Assembly (NCBI GenBank): GCA_039918615.1
Contig: JBDSHG010000107.1
Location: 1 to 45,523, forward strand
Direction: 5' to 3'
Source: FEN-1250 sp039918615
GTDB lineage: Bacteria; Gemmatimonadota; Gemmatimonadetes; Gemmatimonadales; Gemmatimonadaceae
Length of the DNA: 45,523 bases
The translations under genes and the position numbers were made by a program. The notes beneath the pieces were generated by a model. The model saw nothing but the letters and a program-made list of their open reading frames with translations, ran no database searches and was not told the DNA's origin. Shown piece after piece: positions 8,946 through 16,722 of the stretch. The stretch's first letter is position 1; every line of letters begins with the position of its first letter.

Positions 8946-9236
8946 TCAGCGCGGAGGCGTCTTTGAACGCGTGGCCGGAACTCCCATGCGCGTGCTGTCG
9001 ATCGGCGACACGTTCATCGCGGAATCGGTGTGCGTGCGCGTGGCGCGCGCGGTATCGCTGACGGTCGTCTTCCGCTTGGTGACGACGCTGCCATTGGCCG
9101 TGTCCGTCTTCACCGAGTCCGTGCGAATGTGCGTCATGCTGTGCGTGGTATCCTGGGGAAGCTTGGTCGTCCCCTGAGCATGTGCTACAGCCGGTGCGAC
9201 CATGACGGCGGCGGCGGCGATGATTTTCATGAACAT
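8946..9236 (-). CDS. Small secreted protein, paralogue of 9466-9771
   Basis: A 96-residue exported protein. The Sec signal is MFMKIIAAAAVMVAPAVAHAQ, with probable cleavage after AHA. The mature part is rich in Thr, Ser, Asp and Arg/Lys and lacks a recognisable domain. The start at 9236 is supported by AGGAGG eight nt upstream. The C-terminal motif MNVSPIDSTRMGVPATRSKT is nearly the same as in the neighbouring paralogue, and both begin with a KIIA signal and continue as AQGT followed by QDTT. Probably a low-complexity periplasmic or surface protein. Function unknown. Confidence 0.7.
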   Translation of the reverse strand: MFMKIIAAAAVMVAPAVAHAQGTTKLPQDTTHSMTHIRTDSVKTDTANGSVVTKRKTTVSDTARATRTHTDSAMNVSPIDSTRMGVPATRSKTPPR

Positions 9237-9362
9237 GATTACGTCCTCCTGCTTGTCGGTTCATCCATCAGGCAACTCCGCGCCGGAAAACGTGCACGAA
9301 GAACTCAGCGCACATTATGGCAATGCCTGGGCCCGTGCGTGCCGTCGAGGGAGGAAATCGCC

Positions 9363-9423
9363 AAAAAAAGATTCGTCGCACATCAAACGTGACTTCGATG
9401 CTCACGTTCTCGTGCGACGAATC
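9363..9423 (-). terminator. Rho-independent terminator of the Met/His-rich secreted-protein gene
   Basis: Nested inverted repeat: outer 12-bp arms GATTCGTCGCAC / GTGCGACGAATC (9370-9381, 9412-9423) enclose inner arms AACGTGA / TCACGTT (9386-9392, 9402-9408). On the minus strand the hairpin is followed by seven T (A-run 9363-9369). It lies about 43 nt after the stop of the gene at 9466 and isolates it from the paralogue downstream. Confidence 0.85.
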
Positions 9424-9465
9424 ACAGTCGTGCCGTGTGTCGTTCGCTTCTCCCGTCGAACGACT

Positions 9466-9771
9466 TCAGCGTGAGCGCGGCGGGGTTTTCGACTGCTTCG
9501 TGTTCGGCGTTCCCATGCGGGCGCTGTCGACAGGCGAAACGTTCATCGATGAGCTGTCCTTCATCATGCCCGTATGCCTGCTCGCATGCATGGACGTGCT
9601 GTCGGTCACCTTCACCTTCGGCTTCATCTTCATCGACTTCATGTGCGTGGAGTCCATGTGCGATTGCGTGTGCCCCATTGCGGTCGTGTCCTGCGTCTGC
9701 GCCGTGCCCTGCGCGAGCGCCACGTATGGTGTCACGGCAACGGCCGTGATCGCGATGATCTTGAGAATCAT
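9466..9771 (-). CDS. Small Met/His-rich secreted protein, paralogue of 8946-9236
   Basis: A 101-residue exported protein from ATG 9771 (signal MILKIIAITAVAVTPYVALA). An upstream in-frame start at 9798 would place nine extra residues before the signal; AGAGG just before 9771 favours the shorter form. The mature region is unusually rich in Met and His (for example HMDSTHMKSMKMK), a composition seen in some periplasmic copper-handling proteins. The C-terminus MNVSPVDSARMGTPNTKQSK matches the paralogue. Metal binding is an inference from composition only. A strong intrinsic terminator follows. Confidence 0.72.
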   Translation of the reverse strand: MILKIIAITAVAVTPYVALAQGTAQTQDTTAMGHTQSHMDSTHMKSMKMKPKVKVTDSTSMHASRHTGMMKDSSSMNVSPVDSARMGTPNTKQSKTPPRSR

Positions 9772-9895
9772 GAAACCTCTCATAGGCGGGATTGGCACTC
9801 GCGCATTCGCGATTCGAGCGGCGGTTACCGATCTCGGCGGAATGCAAACGCTGATCCCAACCCTCTAAGGCATCGGCGTTCCCGGACGCGTGCAG

Positions 9896-9929
9896 AAAAA
9901 AACTGCCGGCTTCGCGAGGAAGCCGGCAG
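9896..9929 (-). terminator. Rho-independent terminator of the sigma/anti-sigma operon
   Basis: An 11-bp perfect stem CTGCCGGCTTC / GAAGCCGGCAG (9903-9913, 9919-9929) with a 5-nt loop, followed on the minus strand by seven T (A-run 9896-9902). It lies 24 bp after the end of the anti-sigma gene. Confidence 0.92.
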
Positions 9930-9953
9930 CTGTGTGCAACTGGAGGTTACAGA

Positions 9954-10373
9954 CTATCGTACGTGCAGGACCGTCGCGCCAACGGCGACTCCGATCGCGA
10001 GGGCACCAGCAGCCGCGGCGATCGCGACAGCAGGCGTCAACGAGAAGGAGCGGTTGTACCACGGCTCGGCTACGGCCGGGGCGGCAGTGGGAAGCGCTTC
10101 CATGATCCGCTCGTAGAGATGGGCGGGCGTCGTCATCTGACGGCGAACCTGCACTTCACGGTCGAGACGCAGCCAGAAATCCACATCGCGCGACGCATCG
10201 CTCTGACGCACGGCGCTCTCGGACAGCTCGCCGTCCAGCCAGGAATGGATCGCCGTGGGCGTCTGCTGGCCCGTGAGCGGCACTTCACGATCGGTGATCG
10301 GACGAACCGGCGCGTCTCCCTTGGGAGCCGACGGATTCCGATACTCTCTGGGATCCAGGTTGTCTTGCATCAC
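9954..10373 (-). CDS. Putative membrane anti-sigma factor
   Basis: A 139-residue protein with a cytoplasmic N-terminal part containing a short HSWLDGELSE segment (the loop-helix seen at the start of many zinc-less anti-sigma domains), a linker with YERIMEALP, and one C-terminal membrane helix (about residues 113-135, AVAIAAAAGALAIGVAVGAT) with almost nothing after it. No His-x3-Cys-x2-Cys zinc motif is present. The gene overlaps the ECF sigma gene by 4 bp (ATGA), the usual sigma/anti-sigma coupling. With no periplasmic sensor domain, the signal is probably sensed through the membrane or by a partner. Confidence 0.75.
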   Translation of the reverse strand: MMQDNLDPREYRNPSAPKGDAPVRPITDREVPLTGQQTPTAIHSWLDGELSESAVRQSDASRDVDFWLRLDREVQVRRQMTTPAHLYERIMEALPTAAPAVAEPWYNRSFSLTPAVAIAAAAGALAIGVAVGATVLHVR

Positions 10374-11014
10374 GCGTACTTTTCCTCAAGGAGAGCCTGG
10401 AGCGCCTCACGCGCGCGGTGGACGCGCATCTTAAGTGCTCCGACGGTGGTAGTCAGCAGATCGGCCATCTCTTCGTACGAACGACCTTCGACGTGCTTCA
10501 TCACGAACGCTTCGCGTAGCGATGGAGCTAACTGCATGAGCGCCGTATCCAGATCACTCCGTAGTTCCGTGCGGTCGAGCTCTTCGTCCGGCGTCGAAAA
10601 GGAAGAGGGCTGATCGTCCTCTTCATAGCTCTGGTGCGTGCGGCGAATGTTCTTGAGCCAATCCTTGCACCCATTCGCCACGATCCGGAATATCCACGCA
10701 TCGAACCGTCCGTGCACTTCCGCGAGATGCTGGTATGCCTTGATGAACGAGGCCTGGAGAATATCCTCCGCCACATCAGGGCTTCCTGTCATCCCGAGCG
10801 CGTGTCTGAACAACGGATCGCTGTAACGTCCGATCAACAATCCGAACGCGTTACGATCTCCCTGTAGCACACGCGCAATTACGTCGTGATCCGCTTCGAG
10901 CGGATCGATCGGTCGCGGCGCTGTCACCGTGGTCTTCACGACGCTAGTGTAACGCTTTGTGCGCCCTCTGGACAGGCCCGCAATATCCGAAAGCGATGGG
11001 GCGAGGCTCGCCAT
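10370..11014 (-). CDS. ECF (group IV) RNA polymerase sigma factor
   Basis: An extracytoplasmic-function sigma factor, 214 residues if started at ATG 11014. Region 2 (about residues 43-110) contains DPLFRHALGMTGSPDVAEDILQ and FDAWIFRIVAN; region 4 (about 150-205) contains LREAFVMKHVEGRSYEEMA and GALKMRVHRAREAL. The first 25-40 residues are not part of the sigma fold. A GTG at 10939 with a TACACT hexamer six nt upstream is a plausible shorter, near-leaderless start (189 residues). It is followed by the overlapping anti-sigma gene, and autoregulation is likely but not shown. Confidence 0.92.
   Translation of the reverse strand: MASLAPSLSDIAGLSRGRTKRYTSVVKTTVTAPRPIDPLEADHDVIARVLQGDRNAFGLLIGRYSDPLFRHALGMTGSPDVAEDILQASFIKAYQHLAEVHGRFDAWIFRIVANGCKDWLKNIRRTHQSYEEDDQPSSFSTPDEELDRTELRSDLDTALMQLAPSLREAFVMKHVEGRSYEEMADLLTTTVGALKMRVHRAREALQALLEEKYA
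10946..10951 (-). promoter_or_regulatory. Candidate -10 element for a short-leader sigma-factor transcript
   Basis: TACACT on the minus strand ends six nt before an in-frame GTG (10939) of the sigma gene. The hexamer 17 nt upstream is a weak -35 (TGTCCA). If used, the transcript would start at or next to the GTG. Confidence 0.3.
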
Positions 11015-11059
11015 GCATAAGAGACGAATTGTCCTGCAGCGGGTAACGGTAAAGTCACG

Positions 11060-12163
11060 TCACCGAAGACGCACATGATAGAGTAGCTCACGGACCGAAT
11101 CTCCCTGGTAGACACGCCCGATGCGGTCGCTATCTGACCGATAGCGGCGATAGCCGCGCGAGAAGCGCTTCACTGTTCCAAACTTTGCCGCATCGGCGAG
11201 CACATCCTTAAGGTCGCGCTCGCTCAGCAGTCCCTCAGAATTGTAGCTGACCAGCGCGTGACGCGCGCCGGTCGCCTCCAGCAGCGCCGCGAGCGCGGCC
11301 CCGGCCTTTCGGGCGGAGCACCAGTCGCTCTGCTGTCCCTCTCCGGCGACGAGCCCGGTCTTCCCTCGCAGCACCGGCACCGCGTCGAACCACCCTCGGG
11401 CGATCACCTCCGGTACATGATAGTAGCCCGAATACTGCCGCGCGTTGTACGGTGGATCGATGTAGATCAGCTCCACTTCTCCCGTCGACGCGGCCACCGC
11501 CGTCGCGTCGGCGCGATGCGCGGTCGAGCCCCCCGCACCGCCCTGCGGAATTTCCGGTCTGAGCGTGAGCGGTCGCCGCGCATTCGACTGCCAGCGCTTG
11601 ATGTACGCCGCGTACACTCCCGCCGTGTTCGCGACACGATCCGCGCCCTCGATCAGTGCCGCCAGCAACACGTAATATGCGTCGTCCTGGATGAGCCCCG
11701 CAGACCACCACTCGTACAAGCGGCGCCGTATCGCGTCGATGCGATCGGCGTTCTCCTGCGTGAAGTACATCCGCCCGCCCGCGGGCGCGAAGTGCGTACC
11801 GATGAAGCCGCGCTCCGCGTCCACCCATCGCGCGAGGTACTCACTCATCGCGCCGAGCGCGCTTTTTCCCGCAATCGACTTCCGGAACGACGGCGAGCGC
11901 AGCGCGCGCCGCAGCTCGGGATCGGCCGCGCGCAGCGCCGCGAAGCTCGGTGCGCGCTGGGCCACGACGTACGCGCGCTGAAAGACGTACGAGTACGTCA
12001 TCAGATCGCTCGATGCCACGCGCCATCCCGCGCCCTTGAGCGCGCGCCCAACGGCGGCCGTGCCGGAGAAGGCATCGTGCGCCGTCGTCGGCGACAGCGC
12101 GAGCTTCTCGACGGTGCCCATCAAGAACGGAAGCAGCCGGGTTTTGTTGCCGATGTAGCGCAT
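11060..12163 (-). CDS. Orphan DNA adenine methylase (D12 class, N6-adenine)
   Basis: A 367-residue SAM-dependent methyltransferase. MRYIGNKTRLL at the N-terminus is the D12-class opening motif, FSGTAAVG (residues 32-39) binds SAM and DPPYN (236-240) is the catalytic motif of N6-adenine methylases. The long central segment is the target-recognition region. No restriction endonuclease gene adjoins it, so it is probably a solitary methylase with a regulatory or protective role. It starts 3 bp after the CoA-transferase gene on the same strand. Recognition site cannot be predicted. Confidence 0.88.
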   Translation of the reverse strand: MRYIGNKTRLLPFLMGTVEKLALSPTTAHDAFSGTAAVGRALKGAGWRVASSDLMTYSYVFQRAYVVAQRAPSFAALRAADPELRRALRSPSFRKSIAGKSALGAMSEYLARWVDAERGFIGTHFAPAGGRMYFTQENADRIDAIRRRLYEWWSAGLIQDDAYYVLLAALIEGADRVANTAGVYAAYIKRWQSNARRPLTLRPEIPQGGAGGSTAHRADATAVAASTGEVELIYIDPPYNARQYSGYYHVPEVIARGWFDAVPVLRGKTGLVAGEGQQSDWCSARKAGAALAALLEATGARHALVSYNSEGLLSERDLKDVLADAAKFGTVKRFSRGYRRYRSDSDRIGRVYQGDSVRELLYHVRLR

Positions 12164-12166
12164 GCG

Positions 12167-13258
12167 TCAGCGCTGCGAGGTGAACGATGCCCAGCCCTGC
12201 GCGCGGATCTCCGCGCCATGCTCGTCGAGCTTCGGCGGCGCCATGCGAATCGTCCCGGGCACGCTCGGCGCTACCCCAGTCTGCGCCGAGGCGTCGATGC
12301 CGCGGAGCGATTCGAGTACGGTGCGCACGACGCCGCACGGTACCCCCGCCGCATTCAGCAGCGCGATCCACTGCGCCGCCGTCCGCTCCGCGATGCGCGC
12401 CGTCATCGTCGCGATGACGCGTCCGCGCTCCGCGATCCGCCCCGCGTTCATAGCGAGTTGCGGATCGCCGGCGAGCGCTGTAAGTCCGAGCGCGCGCGCG
12501 CACGCGCTCCACTGCGCGTCGTTGCCGACGGCGATCACGAGGGGACGATCTGTCGCCTCGAAGAGCTGGTACGGCACGAGATTCGGATGGCCATTCCCCC
12601 AGCGCCTCGGCTCATCGCCGGAGACGAGCGCGTTCTGCGCGACGTTCACGAGCGCCGCGCTCGCGCTCGCGGCGAGCGAGACGGTGACGTGGCGACCGCG
12701 ATTCGATTGCCCTCGCGCCACGAGCGCGGCGAGGATCGCGATGCATGCATCCTTTCCCGCCACGACATCCGCGAGCGCGACGCCGACCTTCATCGGCGCG
12801 CCCTCTGGATCCCCCGTGATCGCCATCCACCCCTGCTCGGCCTGCACGACGAAGTCGTAGCCGGCGCGATTGCTCTGCGGGCCGAAGCCGGTGATGGTAC
12901 ACCAGACGAGACGCGGATGGGCGGCCAGGATCGCCGGAACATCGAATCCGTTTTTCGCGAGCATGCCGCGCTTGAAATTGTCGACGACGATATCGGCATC
13001 GCCGATGAGACGGCGGATGAGCTCGCGGTCTGCAGGCATCGCAAGGTCGGCAGCGAGGCTCTTCTTGTTGCGGTTGACGCTGAGGTAGTAGGCGCTCTCG
13101 CCGTTGGCAGCGAAGGGAGGCCCCCAGCCGCGGGTATCGTCGCCGGAGCCGGGACGTTCGACCTTGATGACGTTGGCGCCAAGATCACCAAGCAGCATGG
13201 TCGCCAGCGGCCCCGCCAGCACTCGGCTCAAATCCAACACGTTAATACCAGTAAGCAC
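12167..13258 (-). CDS. CoA transferase family III (CaiB/BaiF/Frc type)
   Basis: A 363-residue class III CoA transferase that moves CoA between carboxylic acids through an aspartyl-CoA anhydride. The opening GINVLDLSRVLAGPLATMLL and ANVIKVERPGSGDDTR are family hallmarks. The nucleophilic aspartate is in ALADVVAGKD (Asp164). Length is at the short end of the family but all core regions are present. The GTG start sits only 8 nt downstream of a good -10 hexamer, so the message is probably nearly leaderless. Substrate not predictable. Confidence 0.88.
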   Translation of the reverse strand: MLTGINVLDLSRVLAGPLATMLLGDLGANVIKVERPGSGDDTRGWGPPFAANGESAYYLSVNRNKKSLAADLAMPADRELIRRLIGDADIVVDNFKRGMLAKNGFDVPAILAAHPRLVWCTITGFGPQSNRAGYDFVVQAEQGWMAITGDPEGAPMKVGVALADVVAGKDACIAILAALVARGQSNRGRHVTVSLAASASAALVNVAQNALVSGDEPRRWGNGHPNLVPYQLFEATDRPLVIAVGNDAQWSACARALGLTALAGDPQLAMNAGRIAERGRVIATMTARIAERTAAQWIALLNAAGVPCGVVRTVLESLRGIDASAQTGVAPSVPGTIRMAPPKLDEHGAEIRAQGWASFTSQR

Positions 13259-13266
13259 TATTTGTT

Positions 13267-13295
13267 GTTATAGAGTTGTTATTGTGTCGTGTAAA
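13267..13295 (-). promoter_or_regulatory. Sigma-70-type promoter of the CoA transferase gene
   Basis: On the minus strand, TTTACA (13290-13295), a 17-nt spacer and TATAAC (13267-13272): five of six consensus bases in each hexamer with ideal spacing. Only 8 nt separate the -10 from the GTG start at 13258, so the 5' leader would be 0-3 nt. Confidence 0.65.
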
Positions 13296-13376
13296 TGTCT
13301 TGCTAACTTTCCCTGTATCATGGAGTCGTGGAGCTAGAGCCACGCGGATGTACCACGATCCCGCCCCGGATACTCC

Positions 13377-13404
13377 TTGCATAGACTGCATAAAATCATA
13401 TACT
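13377..13404 (+). promoter_or_regulatory. Candidate promoter of the phasin/H1-like gene
   Basis: TTGCAT (13377-13382), a 16-nt spacer and TATACT (13399-13404), about 110 bp before the ATG at 13514, in an AT-rich divergent intergenic region (13259-13513). The leader contains short inverted repeats, for example AGGCC / GGCCT near 13470. Confidence 0.45.
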
Positions 13405-13513
13405 TACCCTCCGAAATCACGTGGCGGCACCACATGCCACCGTACGTCCTGATACATATAGATTGTAGGCCTCACCGGCCTTACACATTCGCGCACTCGG
13501 AGTGCGATCCGCC

Positions 13514-14179
13514 ATGGCCGACAAGCCGCTGACCGTCGATACGAACGCCCCCGTCGATCCTGGGGTGCCTAGCGCTCCGGTCGCTCCACGCCGCCCACCC
13601 GGTCATCGCAGCACCGACGTCCGCGACACTGTCGCCGAGATGGCGGCCCGCGCGCAGGAAATCAGTCAGGAAGCGGGAAGCAAAGTCGCCGCCGCCATGA
13701 AGGATGTGATCGGCGCCGCCGCCGGTCTTGCCGGATTCGCCATCGAGAGCGCCCGCGACCTCGTGCAATACATGGTACGCCGCGGACAGATGACGCAGGA
13801 AGAGGCGGACAAGCTGATGCGCGAGGCCGAGGACGCATACTCGAAGCGCCCGAAGCCGCCGGCTCCGAAAGTCGCCGACGTTCCGAAGGTCGTCGCGAAA
13901 ACGGCCGAGCACCACGCGCCCTCGCACGCGCCGTCGCGCGCGCCGTCGCACGCGCCACACGTCACACACGCTGCGCCGGCGTCGCACGCTGCACCCGCCG
14001 CGAAGAAGGCCGCGCCCTCCGCAAAGAAGGCCGCGCCCGCCGCGAAGAAGGCCGCGAAGCCTGCAGCCAAGCCCGCGAGCAAGTCGGTGAAGGCCGCGCC
14101 GAAGAAGTCGAGCAAGCCCGCGAGCGCCGCGTCGCACTCCAAGGCGAAGCCCAAGGTCGCAGCGAAGAAAAAGAAGTAG
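13514..14179 (+). CDS. Phasin/PhaF-like protein with histone H1-like Ala/Lys tail
   Basis: A 221-residue protein from ATG 13514. Residues 1-35 are Pro-rich, 36-115 form an amphipathic helical region with DLVQYMVRRGQMTQEEADKL, a pattern of phasin-superfamily proteins such as PhaF/PhaI, and 120-221 are a low-complexity tail of AKKAAP-type repeats, Ser/His/Ala-Pro repeats and a final KKKK. This is the layout of PhaF, where the helical part binds polyhydroxyalkanoate granules and the H1-like tail binds DNA. No PHA synthase is in the window, so a nucleoid-associated role is an equal alternative. It converges on otsB. Confidence 0.6.
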   Translation: MADKPLTVDTNAPVDPGVPSAPVAPRRPPGHRSTDVRDTVAEMAARAQEISQEAGSKVAAAMKDVIGAAAGLAGFAIESARDLVQYMVRRGQMTQEEADKLMREAEDAYSKRPKPPAPKVADVPKVVAKTAEHHAPSHAPSRAPSHAPHVTHAAPASHAAPAAKKAAPSAKKAAPAAKKAAKPAAKPASKSVKAAPKKSSKPASAASHSKAKPKVAAKKKK

Positions 14180-14185
14180 CGCGAC

Positions 14186-14218
14186 GCGTCGCCCGCGGGA
14201 TCACCCGCGACGCGACGC
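14186..14218. terminator. Hairpin between convergent phasin-like and otsB genes
   Basis: Stem GCGTCGC-C-CGCGGG / CCCGCG-AC-GCGACGC (14186-14199 and 14204-14218) with an ATCA loop and a small internal bulge. It lies just after the plus-strand stop and overlaps the last codons of otsB. No T-run is present. Confidence 0.45.
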
Positions 14219-14998
14219 GAGCCACTCCAGAAATTCGTGCACCGCCGCCGGGTCTCGCAGTCTGACCTCGGCGGCGGTTTCATCTTCGCCACTCTCGTCG
14301 ATGCGAACCGTCACCGCACGCGACGACCGCGCGCGCAGCGAGCGAAACGCATCTTCGTCCGTGCGGTCATCCCCCATGAACAGCACCGACGCGTCTTCAC
14401 CAAAGGCGCCGAGCCGTTCGCCGAGGAGCACGACCGCGGTCCCCTTGTCGACGTGTGCGATCGGCCGCACCTCCACGATCTCCTTTCCGTCGGTCATGCG
14501 CAGCCGAAGTCCGAGCGCCACGCGCTCCACCTCGGCGCGCAGCGGCGGCACCGCATCCCGCGCGGAGAGCCGATAGTGCACGCTCAGCGTCCATCGCTTG
14601 TTCTCCAGCTTCGCGCCGGTCACCGCAGCCACGATCGGCTCGAGCTCCCGCGCCGCCTGCGCGATCGCTGCTGACTGATCTGCGAGATCCGGATCGGTCT
14701 CCAGCTCGCCCTCCGGCGTGACTGTTTCGAAGCCGTGATTGCCGATCGTCCACACGCCGTCCACGCGCACGATCTCGCGCGCGTCGCTGGCCGCGCGCCC
14801 CGACACCAGAACCACGTGGACATCCTTGCTCGCCACGAGCCGGTCCAGCACCGCGCGCGTCTCCGCCGAGATAGTCGCATCCTCGGCGCGCGAGACGATC
14901 GGCGCGAGCGTTCCGTCGACGTCGAGCATCACGATGAGTGGAGTACCGCCGAGCCGCGCCTCGAACGCCGGCGTCACCACTGCGGGCCGCGCGCTCAT
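14201..14998 (-). CDS. otsB: Trehalose-6-phosphate phosphatase
   Basis: A 265-residue HAD-superfamily phosphatase that dephosphorylates trehalose-6-phosphate. The nucleophile motif is LDVDGTLAPI (Asp26, Asp28), HAD motif II includes VLVSGR, and the late Mg-binding motif is FMGDDRTDEDAF. The ATG at 14998 overlaps the otsA stop by 4 bp (ATGA), giving a coupled otsA-otsB operon. The frame stays open far upstream, but that part lies over otsA and has no family similarity. Confidence 0.93.
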   Translation of the reverse strand: MSARPAVVTPAFEARLGGTPLIVMLDVDGTLAPIVSRAEDATISAETRAVLDRLVASKDVHVVLVSGRAASDAREIVRVDGVWTIGNHGFETVTPEGELETDPDLADQSAAIAQAARELEPIVAAVTGAKLENKRWTLSVHYRLSARDAVPPLRAEVERVALGLRLRMTDGKEIVEVRPIAHVDKGTAVVLLGERLGAFGEDASVLFMGDDRTDEDAFRSLRARSSRAVTVRIDESGEDETAAEVRLRDPAAVHEFLEWLASRRG

Positions 14999-16482
14999 GC
15001 GACGCCACTCTCCGGCTCGCGCTCCGCGATGATGTCCTGCGCGCGCGTGAGCACCGCGGCGAGCCAGTCGAATATGGTGCGCTCGTGCAGCTGTCGTCGC
15101 ATGCGATGCATGCGCACCCGCCTCTCGCCCTCGCTCATGTGAAGCGCACGCCGGATTCCCTCCACGAAGCCATCCAGATTGAACGGATTGATGAGCACTG
15201 CGCCATCGATCTCCTCCGCCGCGCCGGCGAAGCGGCTGAGCACGAGCACCCCGCGCTCCTGCGTCTGACACGCGATGAATTCCTTCGCGACGAGATTCAT
15301 CCCGTCCTGCAGCGAGGAGATCAGGCAGAGATCCGCCGCACGATACGCGCCGGCGAGCATGTCCGCACTCACGTTCTCGTGCACGAGCACGATCGGGTGC
15401 CACGTGTCCGTCTTGAAGCGCTCGTTGATCTCGATGACCGTCGCCAGCATCTCCTCTTCGAGCGCACGATACGCCGGAAGCTCCGATCGCGACGGTGTCG
15501 CCACGAGCAGGAAAGTGAATGTCTCGCGCATCTCGGGGTGGCGCTCCCACAGCTCGCACAGCGCGCGCAGCCGCTCCGGAATCCCCTTCGTGTAGTCGAC
15601 GCGATCGACACCGAGACCGAGGCGCCGACCGTTGCTCGCGTATCTCTTCCGCAACCGCTCGACCAGCGCCGTGCTCTCTGGCGTGCTTGCGAGCTGCTCG
15701 TAGCGCTCGACGTCGATGCTGATCGGAAAGATGGCGACGTCGATGCGACGGCCATCGTAGTGCACGGCGAGCGTGTCCGCGTCGATCTCCGCCTCCGGTA
15801 CGAGCTCGGCGACACAACCGAGGAAGTTCAACGCGTACCGCTCGGTGTGGAACTCGATGAGGTCGTTGCCGAGGAGGCCGCGCAGCAGCGCTTCGTCGAC
15901 GCCCGTCGGGAGCAGGCGAAGAATGTCCGCCGGCGGAAAGGGAATGTGCCAGAACTGATGGATGAGCGCCGGCTCCGCGAGCTCGCGCACCATCTCCGCC
16001 GCGAGCGCGAAGTGATAGTCCTGGATCCAGACGATCGGCTTCTGCGGCGACCGGCGCACCTCATCCGCCACGGCGTGCGCGAACTTCGAGTTCACTTCCT
16101 GATACATGTTCCAGTAGTCGGTGCGGTACTCGAAGTGCTGCACGAGCATGTGGCAGAGCGGCCAGAGGGACCGATTGGAGAATCCCATGTAGTACCCGTC
16201 GACTTCCGCGTCGGTAAGGAAGACGCGCCGCAGCGTGAAGCCATCTTCCCCCGGAGGCACGCGCAGCCGCCCCTCGTGATCCGACGTCTCGGCGTCGGCC
16301 GAGCCCGAGCCCCACGCGACCCAGACGCCATCGGTAGCCTGCATCGTGGGATCGAGCGCGGTGACGAGCCCGCCGGGCGGACGACGCACATCGATCCCCA
16401 TCTCCCCGTGCCGATGCTCGTACGGCTCGCGATTGGAGAGGAGGATCAGCGTACGATCGCAGAACGAGCGAATATCTGGCAT
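14995..16482 (-). CDS. otsA: Trehalose-6-phosphate synthase (GT20)
   Basis: A 495-residue glycosyltransferase joining a nucleotide-sugar glucose to glucose-6-phosphate. LILLSNREPYEHRH and RPPGGLVTALDPTM form the N-terminal substrate site. WIQDYHFALAAEMVRE, FWHIPFPPADILR, LGVDRVDYTKGIPERL and SLQDGMNLVAKEFIACQ are GT20 signatures. ATG 16482 is chosen because AGGCGG lies just upstream and the conserved part begins soon after; a GTG at 16506 would add eight residues. Glucosylglycerol-phosphate synthase is a related possibility, but the coupled otsB supports trehalose, an osmolyte and desiccation protectant. Confidence 0.9.
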   Translation of the reverse strand: MPDIRSFCDRTLILLSNREPYEHRHGEMGIDVRRPPGGLVTALDPTMQATDGVWVAWGSGSADAETSDHEGRLRVPPGEDGFTLRRVFLTDAEVDGYYMGFSNRSLWPLCHMLVQHFEYRTDYWNMYQEVNSKFAHAVADEVRRSPQKPIVWIQDYHFALAAEMVRELAEPALIHQFWHIPFPPADILRLLPTGVDEALLRGLLGNDLIEFHTERYALNFLGCVAELVPEAEIDADTLAVHYDGRRIDVAIFPISIDVERYEQLASTPESTALVERLRKRYASNGRRLGLGVDRVDYTKGIPERLRALCELWERHPEMRETFTFLLVATPSRSELPAYRALEEEMLATVIEINERFKTDTWHPIVLVHENVSADMLAGAYRAADLCLISSLQDGMNLVAKEFIACQTQERGVLVLSRFAGAAEEIDGAVLINPFNLDGFVEGIRRALHMSEGERRVRMHRMRRQLHERTIFDWLAAVLTRAQDIIAEREPESGVA

Positions 16483-16722
16483 ATACCGCCTGAAGGCGCA
16501 GAACACGTGCCGGATGCCCGAGTGTCGGGCTGGCGGCCGTCACTGCGCACGATAGCTTTGGGCTTCCGCTCCCTCCCCTCGCATGCGCCTCTACAATATG
16601 TGCAACATCCAGCGCGTCGCACTCCTGATTGTCGCACGAATGCACGCGCGTGGGAAGGCGGTCGCGTGAAGCTGCGAACCGTCGCGAGGTCGAAAGTCAC
16701 CCGCCTCCGTTCGACCTGACGC
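16483..16722. other. Divergent intergenic region between otsA and the GHMP kinase
   Basis: 240 bp without a supportable gene. It must hold promoters for both directions. TACAAT near 16593 (plus strand) is a possible -10, but I find no good -35 for it. Confidence 0.4.

Noticed and set aside
11258..13273. Long plus-strand open frame (671 codons)
   Set aside because: Antisense to the methylase and CoA transferase genes, both with clear catalytic motifs.
13920..14160. Ala/Lys and Ser/His/Pro repeats as a DNA repeat array or CRISPR-like element
   Set aside because: The repeats are codon-level low complexity in a protein tail, not separated by unique spacers.
14938..16719. Long plus-strand open frame (593 codons)
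   Set aside because: Antisense to otsA, whose GT20 motifs are intact; composition is Arg/Glu-rich nonsense.
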